A stretch of 64,000 bases of DNA from Isoetes taiwanensis (lineage: Eukaryota > Streptophyta > Lycopodiopsida > Isoetales > Isoetaceae), in assembly GCA_021234155.1 (NCBI GenBank), contig JAJEKV010000012.1:812782-876781 (forward strand). The letters run 5' to 3'. The stretch's first letter is position 1, and the number at the start of each line of letters is the position of its first letter. Below, one piece after another: positions 23,101 to 35,130 of the stretch. Under the pieces are notes generated by a model that ran no database searches, had not been told where the DNA came from, and saw only the letters and a list, made by a program, of their open reading frames with translations. The translations under genes and the position numbers were made by a program.

Positions 23101-26100
23101 AACTGCGGGTTATGTAGCTCGAAAGCCAGGCAAACCCAAGACTATTGGCTTATGTGGGCTAATAATGACGAGATTGAAGGAAATACCACAAGAAACTCCC
23201 CTCTAACGTGCCCTGAAGAGGCAGCTAAGACATTCTCAGGATCGCTACCGGTGAGATCTCCTCCATCAATCACTTCGACGTAACCGATTCTCAACCTTAC
23301 TTCTAGGGATGGCGTACATCGCCAATGCACTATCCATAATTCAAGCATTTGCACCACAATCAAATTGCGCCAATGCTTCCAATACCCAACCTCGGGATTT
23401 CAATGATATAGAGATGAAGAATGCTTTGCTGATCTTATCCGGATGGAATAAACATGTCAAGAAGTGTGAAGGAGTTCTAAAAGGCAACCGTACCGACGAG
23501 ACTTCTACTACTCCTGACCGCCCCCAAGTTTTTCGACCGATTTGCCTACATGGCCAGCCTCCACAAGAGGCAAAGATTAGCCTCTCTTCGACGCTAAGCC
23601 TGCCAAATGTAAAAATAAAAGGTCCTGAACCGCCCGGACACCAGATGTGCTCAGTCCCGACCGGATTCTACATGATGATCGGGAAGACCTCGACTATGTC
23701 TCTTGCCTACGCCTCAAGAGCCGACATCAAGCATCAACCCAAATCTAATGGCTTCTTCCCAAGGTCCGAGGGTCCTCCATAGACAACAACATATCTTTTT
23801 ACATCCTCATGTAACCCCCTTTGGAAATAATCTCATACAACATCATCCCAAAAGTGTCTACCGCAATATACTAAAGTTGGACGAGAGCCTGTCTAGATTG
23901 CAAGTTTTGTGATCATTGTATACCGACGATCGGGTGTCTTCAAATCATGCCCAAGCCTCATAGCTGAAAGTTACAAAAATATTGTAACTACGGGCCTTTC
24001 TCCAATAAAAAAGAGTTAAACCAACTTAGAGCTATCCTCGAGGAGAGAATCAATCGCCCCCAATTTGTTCCCGGCCATGGGATATCATGAGGGTGAGCCG
24101 ATCACATGCCTCGACCGGATTCAAAAACTACCGAGCTTGGACCAAGTGCCAAACTTCTCCTCGCAAGCCGTCTTAGGCTCGAGTAGTCCCAATCCAGCCA
24201 GAAGCATATTCAAGGAAGCAACACATTCCTTAAGTTTTTTATTGTCCAACCGCAAATCACGGGTATACTTGAACAAGTCAGCTGACCCGTGTAATAAAGT
24301 CAATACCTCCTCCATAGATATAAAATCACCAAATACGAAGAAAAAAAAAATGCTTAGGATCGAAAGGTGCAAGAATCTGTGAAGGGATTCCACCAAACTC
24401 GCCGCGAACCTACGCAAAAACAAGGAAAATACGCGAAGAAATACAGCTGTGAAGAAATACGCTAAGATCTAAGTAAAACAATCCGATATATGAACAGAAT
24501 CAAGAGTACATTGGCCCGGTTGCTCATATCGGGCGCGGAACCTAATGGTTCGGACAAGAAGGAGATGCCTTATGTATCTAGGCCAATCTGGCCGATCATG
24601 CCACTCCCAATAGATGAGATTATGCCAAGTGTCGCGACATGCATGTAGGTTCTAAAATATTCTAGAACCTCCGGAAAATGTACTCTACATATGAGAAAGA
24701 CACGGTGAAATGTCTTAACAAATATTGATAGCGACTTGGCAAAGGTGTGTGATTTGCAATTGAAGTGCGAAGTTCAAACTCGCCAGTAACTACCCTTTTG
24801 CATCCGTGATGGATCTAATTCATCTTTGTACATACAAGTATAATGTTTGCATGATACTTAATATCCATATGGTCGCCACAATTTGCACAGATGGCGCTCA
24901 ATCATGACTCAAATCCAAAGCAAATGTGAGGGTGTTAAGATTGTGTTTAATCCAGCCGCAATCTCAATGCAAAGATTTGAGATTTTCTCCAACGAAAGTG
25001 GCCATGACACCTCTTTAGATCCTCGTGACTTTAATGCTTCCAGGCAAAAGAAAAGGGTAATGAAGGTTGTCCATATTGTGGACTCAGGTTCCAAATGGAG
25101 GGCAAATTGTTGTCAGGCTGTGATAGCAAGTAATGCAAATACCAAAAGATCATCACATCTTATGTCTGGCTAAGCATCATTTGAGGTAAACATTATCATC
25201 TCTAATCTCGCTTCCACTTTAAAGTGATATTGGTTTTGTTTTGCAACTAATAAACAAAAGTAAAGCGTCTTAACTAATGCTTCATCGATGTTATCACAGT
25301 CTATCGACTTAGTGTTTGCGGTATTCAGTGTAAATTTGAGACCATGGATATCCAAATGCTTATCCACATCAATTATGAGACTCCGCAAGGATACCCCAGA
25401 TGCACCTAGAATTCACCCATTGATACTTCAAAGTCAATCCCAAATGCTAACAGAGGGAGAATCCAAAACTAAATTTGATGGTGAATCAATGCAAAGGTCA
25501 AGTAAGTACCCGCTATATACATGATTTTATTTTATATTTTTCTTTTCGTCTTCCTATCTCAATTATGTTACGTGAGATAATTACTACTACAAGCCATCAT
25601 GAAGAGATTCCCCGCAGACTGCTTTAGAAGGGGAAATTAATTCCCCTCGTAGACCCATTCTCACAGTGGGATGCCGCACTGCATAAAAGTTTTGTCATGA
25701 ACATAAGCCACATGCGGATGCAAATGATGAAGTTGACAAAGAAACCCCGTGATTCCTAACATGATGCACCAGCTTCATCAAGTCCAACACCTCCTCAACC
25801 AAGAAAACCAAAAGGTTAATCAAATTCTCCTTATTCTGATTTAATGGGTTTTAAGTAAGTTTTATGACTTGAAAGAGAGGATCCCCGTGATCACCATTTA
25901 AGTAACCCTTCGTGAAATTGAACTCAAAAGACAAGCATAGCTTCAAGCCTGATTACGAGTCCTTAGAATGGTATTTTCAAAAATTTGAAATCGCATTGTG
26001 ATCCAAAGATGGCTAAGAGTACGTTTTAATTTGTTGGGAGAAAGTTGCTGCGTGAATATAAGGGCAGATTTCTTTTATTTGGAATCGATGATCAGCATCA

Positions 26101-27113
26101 ACACCAATGTTAAAAAGTGGTTAATAAGCCAATTTTCCTAAGGATCATTCAAAGTGTACCGTAAGTACTTGAAATACCAAATGAAAACACACGTTGATAA
26201 ATGACAATGATATATGGTTCCGCCAACTACCAAAATATGTCCAAATAGTTTTGTTCTCGAAGATTGATTCCAATTTCCTTTAGAGCAACTCAAACTATGG
26301 TTGAAGGACTTCCGTCATAGCCAGGTTCTGCTATGTGAAGGAAAATCAAATGTGGAACATATGGGATTTTGAAAAGAGTCACAGAATCGCATGAAAATAC
26401 TGACAAGTATTTTCATAGATGAATCTTGTAAAACTTCTTTGAGTCACTATAAGCAAAAAATTTCTATGATATGTGTAGTACTTTTTCAATTTAAACTATT
26501 TTGAAATGGATTGTGAGCAAATGTTCTCGCAGGTGTTTAGAACTAGGGATGATAGAAATTTCCTAAGTAAATTCCCTCGCTCATCTAAAAAAGCCACATA
26601 CACATTTGGAAGTGTTAACAGTGAACTAAACCTGCCGTGGATTAGCTTCATCGACATCAAAATTTTAAGCCATACACATGGGTTCACCGATCAATTGATC
26701 CTCTCCGTTTCTTTGCCAGATACTCTCTATCCGATTTGTATCATCGGGGATTGTCATATGCATATGTTTGCATACATGGAATATTACTTGATGCTCCAAG
26801 GAATGAGAGCCATCCCTTTCTATTTATTTGACTCCTTTTTCACTCATTGTCCAAGGATACAAATATTACAAACAATAAGGAAAAACATGAATCGATAAGC
26901 AAGATACGTTTACTTCGCCAGGATGGACATCATCGACCTATTTTTTGATCGTAGTTACGCTGTCTCAAGCATGCAGATATAAACCCCGGGAATATATCAC
27001 TTTGATAGCATGGGCTTGCATGGCGTATGCACATATCAGAGGTTAGTGCTTGCTATTGTGCATTTTGCTGTTGTCACATAATGACAACAAACTTGAATGC
27101 GTGTTCCTAGAAT
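23101..27113. other. Unassigned; scattered coding-like frames
   Basis: Open frames of 100-157 codons occur at 23,309-23,782 (plus), 24,121-24,423 (minus) and 26,506-26,898 (plus). The minus frame at 24.1-24.4 kb has a Leu-rich amphipathic run that could be coiled coil; none of them matches a family I know. The sequence is cut up by frame breaks, so gene relics or an old element are both possible. Confidence 0.25.
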
Positions 27114-27530
27114 CTAGGTCACAAAACGCCAACCTTAGGAAACGCTCAAAGACGCATGAATCGATTTAAAACGCAAAAATACACGATTTTTCAGAACTCT
27201 TCCCGCCATCATTCCGCAAAAAATGTCGGTTTTTGGCCGCTTTTTGGCCCGTTAGGTTCTTTTCTCCACTACTACGACATCCGGTAACAAATTTCTCGCC
27301 TGATTTGGTTGCGAATTCCACGCCAAAGGGAGCTATCATTTGCATCCATCGATTCCTAACCGGCAGGAGGATTCATATGGAATTAGCGTATATATACTCA
27401 GAGTTGATATCCGGGCCATATCCCTTTCTTTTCCTCACGCTTTTTCTCAAGAACTCTGCCTACCAGGCAATCTTACACTATGGTTAGAAGCGTATAAATT
27501 GAATGGCAAGATTTTTGAAGTGGTAGAAGA

Positions 27531-28101
27531 TGTTTGGGGTCCGGGGTTCGAACTCCCGAAGATGTACCTCTCGTGGAGGACCCGGATCTACCAGAGAGTC
27601 CGGGGACTATGTCACGGATTTACGGGAAGAGAAGAAAAGAAGAGAACAAGTAACAAAATGAGAGAAAGATGATAAGCTTCTTGATATCAATGATGAAAAT
27701 ACATATTCTCACAGAGAGAAATCAAAGAGATAAGACTCAAAACTCATCTAAAACTTATGAGCTAACTCTACTATATATAGTACAATGGCCTTGGGGCCCA
27801 CATAGACACTCTCGATCGATCTCTGCGTTTACTCGAAGGAGGCCTCATTTCAGTAGGAATGTTGGCGTGTGCCTCTTGAAGTGCTCTAGACGCTGACACT
27901 GACGGGGCGTGTGACAGGTCATTACTTGAAAGTTCGAGCGGCTTCTTGTTGGATGTACCAAAGGCTTTGATCAAGGTGGGGTTCGCCGCTTAGCTCCTCT
28001 CTGTGGAGGCTTTCTGGATGTCTCTGACCGCGGGTTGATCAGGATCTTTGAGCTTGACTCCGGTTCGGGACAGAGGATGAATAGTCCTCGCATCAGAGGC
28101 A
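27531..28101 (-). repeat. Ty3/gypsy LTR (3' LTR in element sense)
   Basis: Starts TGTTTGGGGTCCG and ends GAGGCA. It contains a palindromic TATA element, CTATATATAG near 27,771-27,780, next to GCCATTG, and GATAAGCTTC and TGTACCAAAGGCTTTGATCA blocks that are shared with the other LTR. Confidence 0.85.
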
Positions 28102-31100
28102 CAGATTCACACTTCACCAAACTACACTCGTATGTAGCGTTATAAAGCTGCCGAGGGCGGGGAAGCCATCATCAGCATCCTCACGGAGTGAGACTGCACC
28201 ATTATGGTAATCGCTGATGAGATCTTGGCGTGATTGAAGAGCTTGAGGTGTGTTTTTGCCAAGGGCGTGATCAGCATCATGAAACGATACATGTCTTCAA
28301 GTAGCCATATGCCCCAAGAACAAAATACACTCCATGAGGAGACAGGGTTCAAGGCTGGCACCGGACAGCTGCATTTGGATTGGAAAAATGGACGCCACAT
28401 TTAAGGAGCTTAGCAAAATGCATTTGAGGGCGCTGCAAAATCTCATGAAGATGGACATTTAAGGATCAGTGAGGAGGCGCTCGCAAGAAGGGTGAGATTC
28501 ATGAGCGTGATCCTCACAGTACCGGCTAACCACGCTTCATTAGCAATGTAGATCCAATTGGTGGTATTGTCCAGTGCAGCACCTTTCTTCCCATGATCGG
28601 GCGAAACGTGGGATCCACCCCAGATCCGTCAGATCTGAGGTGGTGTCCAAATTTCGCATACCACCATGACTTGGTCCAAAAAAGGAAGGCGCTTCAATCA
28701 GAAGTCAGGAACCTAGGGCGTGGAGGTACTTCAGTGAAGCATAGGGAGAAGGGAACCATGCCCGTGGGCGCAATGGCCGGTACTCAATTGATCGACAAGA
28801 TCTGATCAAGTGCTCATACCGGGCCATCCTAAAGAGAAGCAGAGAGTCGAGTTGGATGGGGAGGCTGTATCCCATCCCGTGGGGACCGTCAAGCATCAAC
28901 GTAGCATTGTGAATCGATTGTAACCGGCCGAGGCCGCAGATATAGATTCTCAGGTATAGGGAAGATCTTCTGGATCCCGTGATACTTAATGGAAGAAAGG
29001 CCGCTTGCCGAGATAAACATTGCGCGTCGTACTCGGCGAAAGTTTTGTCCGAAAGCAGATCCTCGGCAAGATATGGATTGTTATCCCGAAGTACCCATTG
29101 CGCAGTTGGGGTCACTTCGGAACAACCGGGCGTGGGTCTATTGTCAAGTTTTCTCGCGGTATCACCTTTATAGAAATCAAGGAAAGATATAAGCCATGGG
29201 TCAACTAATGCACGGGAAAGTGAGAGAAAGTCCGATCTAGCATAAAGGTAGCGAGATCAAAATATGGCACAAAGACAACCCTTTGTCTTCAATGGAGAGT
29301 TCGCCAACCAGAAGAATCAAAGACTGCCGCTGATATCTATTGTGGCCATCCACGCGTACACTTTGAAAGAAAGAGGGCGCTGAAAGCAACCACATAATCA
29401 TGATAGCAGGAGTGGAGCATGGTGGAAGTCCACCGCGCCCCCGCGAAGAATTGAAGTCCGGGCGCTAAGTTTGGTTGAGCCCCCATCGCTAGACCGTAAT
29501 AGGCTTATTGAAATTTCGTTGTTCAAGATCACGGATCCGGATTTTCCTTTTCGGTGAGGCGGATCGTCACGACCCGCTTCGAAGGATTGACCCGAGGAAG
29601 ATTTCCAAGTAGTATTGAGACTAAGCACGGCAATCTCCGGCACATCGGTATTTCGCTTCTCGCACTCTCAGAAGCCGATCTTGAAGAGAGGTGATCCGAG
29701 AGAACCAGAAAGCCGAAAGCCGCCAAGGAGGCAACTTGAGCGCTCCTCGGCTGAAAGATTTTGAACTTGAGTGCTGAAGTTTTCACACGCCCAGTACAAG
29801 GTAATTGAGTTTAGCAATATCTTCATCCTGGTACTGTGAGAGCGCCTTTGATCTCTATTGTGCTCCAAAGAGAGTCCACTGACCGAGCCGAAACCGGCCG
29901 GGACCGCGAGTTGGCTGGACTTGAGCTTGTAATTTGAGATCCTATGAGCCCGTAGAGAGCTTTATGTTTGTTCAGTTTCTACCTTCCAAAGTTGCAACTT
30001 GGGCAGCTTGGTACCAGGTCTTGGTGTAATCGCGATCGCAGGCCTCGAGTGCCCGTTGAACTCCTCGGGCCATAAGAGCCGCCTGCACTGTGAATTTAAG
30101 TGCAGCAGCTTGAGCATCCCGCTGATACCATACAAATAACCGACGCAGGGTGTTGTGGTGGTGGAAATCGGCCGTTGCCCTCGTGTGGGAGGTTTGTGAA
30201 GATGGTGTGAAGTGGATGGTGAAGTGAGGAAGAAAATAAGGATATGAGGATCGCGGTCAAGACTGTGGGAAGATGGGCGTGGATGCGCCAACTTGGTGAT
30301 TGGACTGAAGGGAGCGCTGGAGTGGAAGTATGAGAATTTGGTGGTGTGGGAGGAAGTAATGACTGGATGAGGCTTGAAAGTTCTCCCACGTAAACCGTAA
30401 ATGGAAGTGTACCTCGGGCGTCCATTTCTTGGAGAAGACATAGAACATCATTTGGGGCCAATCATGTGGTGCTTGGAGGTGTAGCAAGTAGCGACCAAAG
30501 TTATAGAAAGGTTTATTGATATGGGTGTTCTTTGATAGAATACCCAAGGAATTTGCGCCACAAAATTTGCCAAAGGTCTCTATGAGGCTCATTGATATTG
30601 GTCGACGCATGGACATTGGCGCGATAAGCGTGTGCGCCAAACTCGCGGACATCAATATCCCAGATAGCGTAATTCTCATGATACACAAGTGAGTGTGCAA
30701 GGGAATATGAAATACTTAAATCAAGTGTTGAGTCAATGAAATAGTGGTGCCATCGACCACAAAGGGTGTATTCTTGCGGTCGCTAACAATATTGGCGTAT
30801 GAATTGCCGCAGAATCAAGGATTTGGAGCCGGAAGTTCCATTTGAGAGAATTCAGAAGTCGTGTCTTTCAGCTTACTTTATCACAACAAGGGCTTCACTT
30901 TAAAGTAAGGCCAAGAAGGATACAGAGGCAAAAAGGGCCGGATCCTTGGGAGCAAGAGTTTGAAGTGTAGAAAAATCGTGGGCAGCCATGGGAATGATTT
31001 GCGTAATCTAAGAGATGCCAAAGGCGAAGACGCAAAGTCGAGCACGGAGATGAAGGCCAGAGGAAACTAAAAGCGTTTGTTTTAGGCGCACAACCGGAGG

Positions 31101-31298
31101 CTTAAGAGGTGTATGAAGAGGGCGTAAACAGAACCGTGGATGATGCCGTGTCAAGAGATGTAAGAAGGACTGAGAGGCAAAAATTGGCTATCCCCAAAAC
31201 GTAAGGGAGAAGCAATGGACGGAGGATGAGACGTGGAAAGAAAGATCTGATGTGATGATGGCAAAGGACACCCATTACCGTTCGAATGGAAAAGAATG
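28102..31298 (-). other. 3' region of the Ty3 element, extra coding-like sequence
   Basis: GC-rich like the rest of the element. The minus strand has coding-like runs at 30,120-29,960 (from WYQRDAQAAALKF onward, 52 codons open) and 29,115-28,705 (136 codons, including NNPYLAEDLLSDKTF). Neither matches gag, pol or an envelope-like family that I can name. Some plant Ty3 lineages carry additional open frames or long untranslated DNA here, which would fit, but a separate nested element is also possible. Confidence 0.35.
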
Positions 31299-31863
31299 TG
31301 GATAGGTTCAATACGCTGTAATGCTTTATACCTAATACGATGACTAGAAGGATACGCACATATTTGCCGAGATAAAACGTAAAAATACTCAAGAAAAAAA
31401 AAATTCAAGGCCTAAGATTTTCATAAGCATCGAAAACAACGCGGAAAGCTGCGATTGGTAAATTTTTCACAGACGCTAAATGTTGAAAATGCTGTGACGC
31501 TGACCAAAAAAAAATTATTTTTATTTTTTCGCTGGGCATTTAAACTCTCCAGATCACAGACGTAGTATTTTAAATTTTTTTTTTTTTTGAATTTTGCGCA
31601 CGCCGGGTACGACGGAAAGCGCACGCTGCAATTTTTTCGCTGCACGCTAAAGATGGCGGTTTCGCGCGTAGACGCATTTTTATGCCGCGACGCTGTTGTG
31701 CCAGACGCTTAAAAATTTTCGCTACACGCCATCGGCTACAAGACGCCAAATTTTTTTTCCCACGGGCGGTTTTAATACGCTAAATACGCATTTTATTAAA
31801 AATACGTGATTTTTGACTTTATACGCCGTGAATTTTTAATTTTGCACGTATAGAACCTATCCC
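31299..31863. mobile_element. Inverted-repeat MITE nested in the Ty3 element
   Basis: The left end GGATAGGTTCAATACGC (31,300-31,316) is mirrored by ACGTATAGAACCTATCC at the right (31,847-31,863). Subterminal DNA on both sides is rich in TACGC and A/T runs. The same ends bound a 3.5-kb element at 45.0-48.5 kb, so this is a deletion derivative of that family, without coding capacity. The flanks AAAAGAATG (left) and AAAAGAAGG (right) could be a 9-bp target duplication with one change. Confidence 0.7.
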
Positions 31864-32559
31864 CCGAAAAAGAAGGAATGGCATTCACCGCCGCAACTCA
31901 AGTGGGATATCATTAAAAGGAATGTGTCAAGGTACCATTGCTAGATATGCTGAGAATCGCATTCTCCTTTTAGAAATGTACTCTTGCATTGCAAACACGC
32001 TGGCGCATTTGTGTGATTGGTCCACGCCGACAAGGAGGTCCTCATTGGCTATATAAGACGAATCGAGAAACGGCGTGAACCATGGCGCCAAAGATGGCTG
32101 TCACGCGCTTGAACTAAGATTGCACCACGCCAATAACCGCCGAGTGGATCACTTGTAAGATGAATTGTTCTGATTCGGGCGCTGCTACAACCGCGGTATT
32201 CGTGATGGACTACCGGGTGCCGATGGTCGTAATATCCCACCAAGACCAACGATGGAGGTGGTTCTCGCATCTTCGCCGGGATCCTGAGCGTAACCTCTAC
32301 CATCTCCCTTCCGCGATCACCTCTCGTCACCAACCCGAGTAGAGGGTTTTTCCTCTTAGGACTTAGTAGATAGGGCTCGAGTCTGCTTTTGCATATAGGC
32401 GCTGCCTCTATAGCGGATTAGCCGGGTCGGGCACACATTTTGTAAAAAATCTCACTATAATATAATCTACTTCTAGTCACTTCTCTCTCGTGTGTTTGAT
32501 TCGAACTGCTCTCTGGGTGTTGGAATGTTTCACTTTCTCGTGGTGTTGAAATGTTTTTT
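31864..32559. other. Possible solo LTR or promoter-bearing insert (weak)
   Basis: The segment changes composition, has a plus-strand TATA-like CTATATAAG at 32,049-32,057 and ends in a repeated GTGTTG(G/A)AATGTTT. This could be a solo LTR inserted between the end of pol and the MITE, but I cannot define both ends or a target duplication. Confidence 0.25.
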
Positions 32560-32965
32560 GAGACTAAACCATTAACTAATGTAGGTAATGGAGTGCCATC
32601 TACCCTACCGAAGTTGGAAAAACACTTTTTGGTCTAACCACTGAACAATTTGATAAGGGCCAAGCCAACAAACTTGGAGTTTACCCTAAAATTTTTGTAC
32701 CGAATCATAAAGAAGAACTTCAAATCTCCTTGTTTGAATGTTTTTGTTCCTCAAACGCTTGTCATGTAAAGATTTTGCAAAATCGTTGTCCATGAAGAAT
32801 ACCTAATATAAGCATCCCTCGCTGCTCATCCAACTGCTCTAATTGATAGACCCGCTTCTGAGAGCAAAATCGGTGGATTACTATGAGCAAAGAGGCCAGT
32901 TGAAACGAAAGTGTTGAAGGATGAATTCAAAGGGTATGAGAGCTTCCCCACTGCAAACCAATTTA
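32560..32965 (-). pseudogene. Ty3 pol C-terminus after integrase
   Basis: On the minus strand, HTPF begins the segment that follows the integrase core in plant Ty3 elements; then come relics of the LEQLDE, HDKR/LRN, FEVLLYDS and CWLGPYQI blocks, split over frames. These blocks form the small barrel-like C-terminal domain of integrase. It continues directly from the integrase at 33 kb. Multiple stops show it is dead. Confidence 0.65.
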
Positions 32966-33019
32966 AAAAGGAGTGTGACCCGTGAGTAATCTTGAAACAA
33001 GCATTGTAGGCCCAAAGAA

Positions 33020-33475
33020 CAAGAGGGAAGTTTTGTCACACCAGAAAGGGAAGGCCAAATTTTCGAGAATGGTGACGAGAGTTTGTTGGTGCTTTCTCAC
33101 AAACTCCATTGCCTTGAGGATAGTAAGGTGTGCTCTGTGATGATGTATCAGGAGATAACCGCCTCTTTGATAGTATGATTGATGAAATGAACACCACACA
33201 CGACCAAATTCGTAGCGTACCAATCGCTGTGGATGATTTGTTGATAGAGTGACTCGTCGCGCTTGCAGCAGTTGTTGAATCCGAAGTGGCTGCTTTCCGC
33301 CTACGGTGGCGAAGTCGCGGAGAACTGTAATGTATCGGGCAATGCAGTGTGCCGCGCAGAGGTGGCTCCATAGGTCCCACAAAAGTCCATTCCCATTTGC
33401 CGGCGGGAAGCATGCGGGCGACGGCTGCCAGCGGGAAGAGCGCTTACGGCCGCATGCCCCCTCACCTACCGGCAA
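33020..33475 (-). pseudogene. Ty3 integrase core relic
   Basis: Minus-strand frames give KWEWTFVGPMEPPLR (core start), a frame-shifted RDFATVGGKQPL equivalent of the TKWVEA region, and STPYYPQGNG followed by the NKTL-like helix. STPY(Y/H)PQ(G/A)NG with the Glu-bearing helix is the third part of the DDE site; the Glu region itself is altered (VCEKA). Integrases insert the retroelement cDNA. Frame shifts separate the blocks, so no enzyme can be made. Confidence 0.8.
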
Positions 33476-33829
33476 GCGCTTACACGGGCGGGCGCGGGCG
33501 TGAGCATCTTTGAAGAGCGTGGACCAATAATACCCGGGTAAGAAGAATTTTATGCGGCCGTGGAAGTCACTATGAAAATGACCACCACCGAAAGCCCTTA
33601 TTATTTTCTCAATGTCCTGAACTTCATGAGGTAGAATACGCTGGCCGGTTGATGGTGTCCTTACCTCTTTTGTAGAGATGTCCGCAACTATGAAGTCAAA
33701 TGACCTCCTGAGAAATTGATGACGACGGATTGTCGCTAAGGTGAGAGAGCGCCGCTCTATCTTCGTGGAAGAGCACCGCGGAGGGGAGGTACCGCCAAAA
33801 TCATGGAACCAATGTGGTGTTGCCGCGGA

Positions 33830-34330
33830 TCAAAAAGAGTTGAGCATCCTGAAGGCATTCGAGACCCTCAAGGTGTGATCAATGCTGTGGATGCGTGGAA
33901 AGATAATCCGAATAACATGAGATTTGGCCGGGCCTTTATGAACGCATTTCAAAAAGGAGCAAATTCTGAGAAGAAGGACCCAACGAGCAATGCGCCCGTG
34001 GGCGGATTTGTTGATCAAATAGAGAAGTGCTTTGCGGTCCACAAAGAACTTGATTTGATCAGCCCAAAAAGGTAATGACTCAAGCGCTGGACACGTAAAA
34101 TGAGACCCAAAGCTTCACGCCCGCGGCCATTAGCTGCGCCAGCGCTAATTGAGTTTTCTACCGCATAGCGCATTTGGTTTATCAAGCAGGCGCATCATAT
34201 TCTTGAGAAAGAACAGCTCCAATAGCAAACGCCGAGACATCGACATATGAACGTGGAAGGGCTTGTCCCATTGAGGAGGAACAAGAACCGTGCCCGAGTA
34301 AGCAAAAGTTTCCAGCTGTTGAAAGCGTGC
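33830..34330 (-). pseudogene. Ty3 RNase H relic
   Basis: Minus strand: VPPQWDKPFHVH near 34,275-34,240 is the WDKPF(H/E)VH.DAS start of the retroelement RNase H, and NKSAHGRIARWVLLL near 33,995-33,950 is its C-terminal block (N.P...GRIARW.LLLQE). The domain removes RNA from the RNA-DNA hybrid. The DAS acidic residues are lost through indels. Confidence 0.75.
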
Positions 34331-35130
34331 CTCACTGGAATTCCAAGCCCGTGTGGATTCACAATTCGCGGAGTTTATGAATGGGATCTCGTGAATGGCT
34401 GCCAGCCCGTATGAAGGTGGAGTAATAATTGACCTTTCCTGCAGAAAGAGCCGCGGTCTCTTTGATAATACTGCGCTTGAGCTTTGAGCACACAACTGAT
34501 TTTGGCAGATCGCTGGTGATTCCCCGCTGGTCGGACAACATGGCTTCAATGTAACACCCGGTGACGCTAAAAGGTGCATTTCTCGTGATCGGTGACTAAT
34601 GCCTACTCATCACATTTCCTCGAAGACGAAGTTCCACTTATCCAAATGGTCACTATGGAATCAGAGGGCAGAGAAGTCATCTTGAAAAATTTGCAAGAAG
34701 GGATTTTCCTTCATGAAATCATGAAAACTCAGAGCATGATGCGCGCTGGAAATGTTGAAGGAGAGTTGATATCCAAAAAGGAACCACCTTGTAGGTAAAA
34801 AGTATTCTACCGGGTGGTGAAAGTGGTCTTGAGTTGATCAGATTCTCTTTGATGGAGATCTGATTGTAGCCAGAGAAACCATCCATAAATGAGTATATTC
34901 ATGTCTGTACCCACTTCTTCCAACTTGGTCCTGCGGAAGGAAGTGGAAAATGACTTCCCGCGGGCCCCGGGATTGAGTTTCCGAGAAGTCTACACGTGGT
35001 GACGCCGGATCTTACCATTGTGCTTAAGGGCAATGACGATAGGGTTTACCCATTCCTCGTAATGTTTGACCTCAGGATCAAACCCGCAGCTAGCGAGTTT
35101 GTCAATTTCACGCCATCACTTCAGAATTAG
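34331..35130 (-). pseudogene. Ty3 reverse transcriptase relic
   Basis: In broken minus-strand frames: EIDKL, AGF, VKHYEEWVNPIVIALKHNGK (near 35,090-35,030), the DGFSGYNQISIKE block (near 34,880-34,850, read across a shift), TTFTT, GCY..A..S..GI, and the thumb-region KVNYYSTFI with HKLREL near 34,430-34,365. The order matches the palm and thumb of Ty3/gypsy RT. The catalytic YVDD-type box cannot be read. Confidence 0.75.

Noticed and set aside
27545-27562. GGGGTTCGAACTCCCG, like a tRNA T-arm or B box
   Set aside because: It lies inside an LTR, no A box or cloverleaf is found upstream, and the other LTR copy does not preserve it.
30119-30131. Minus-strand TGGTATCAGCGGG, like the initiator-Met primer-binding site of plant LTR elements
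   Set aside because: It matches only TGGTATCAG, is not next to an LTR and reads as coding (WYQR) in an open frame.
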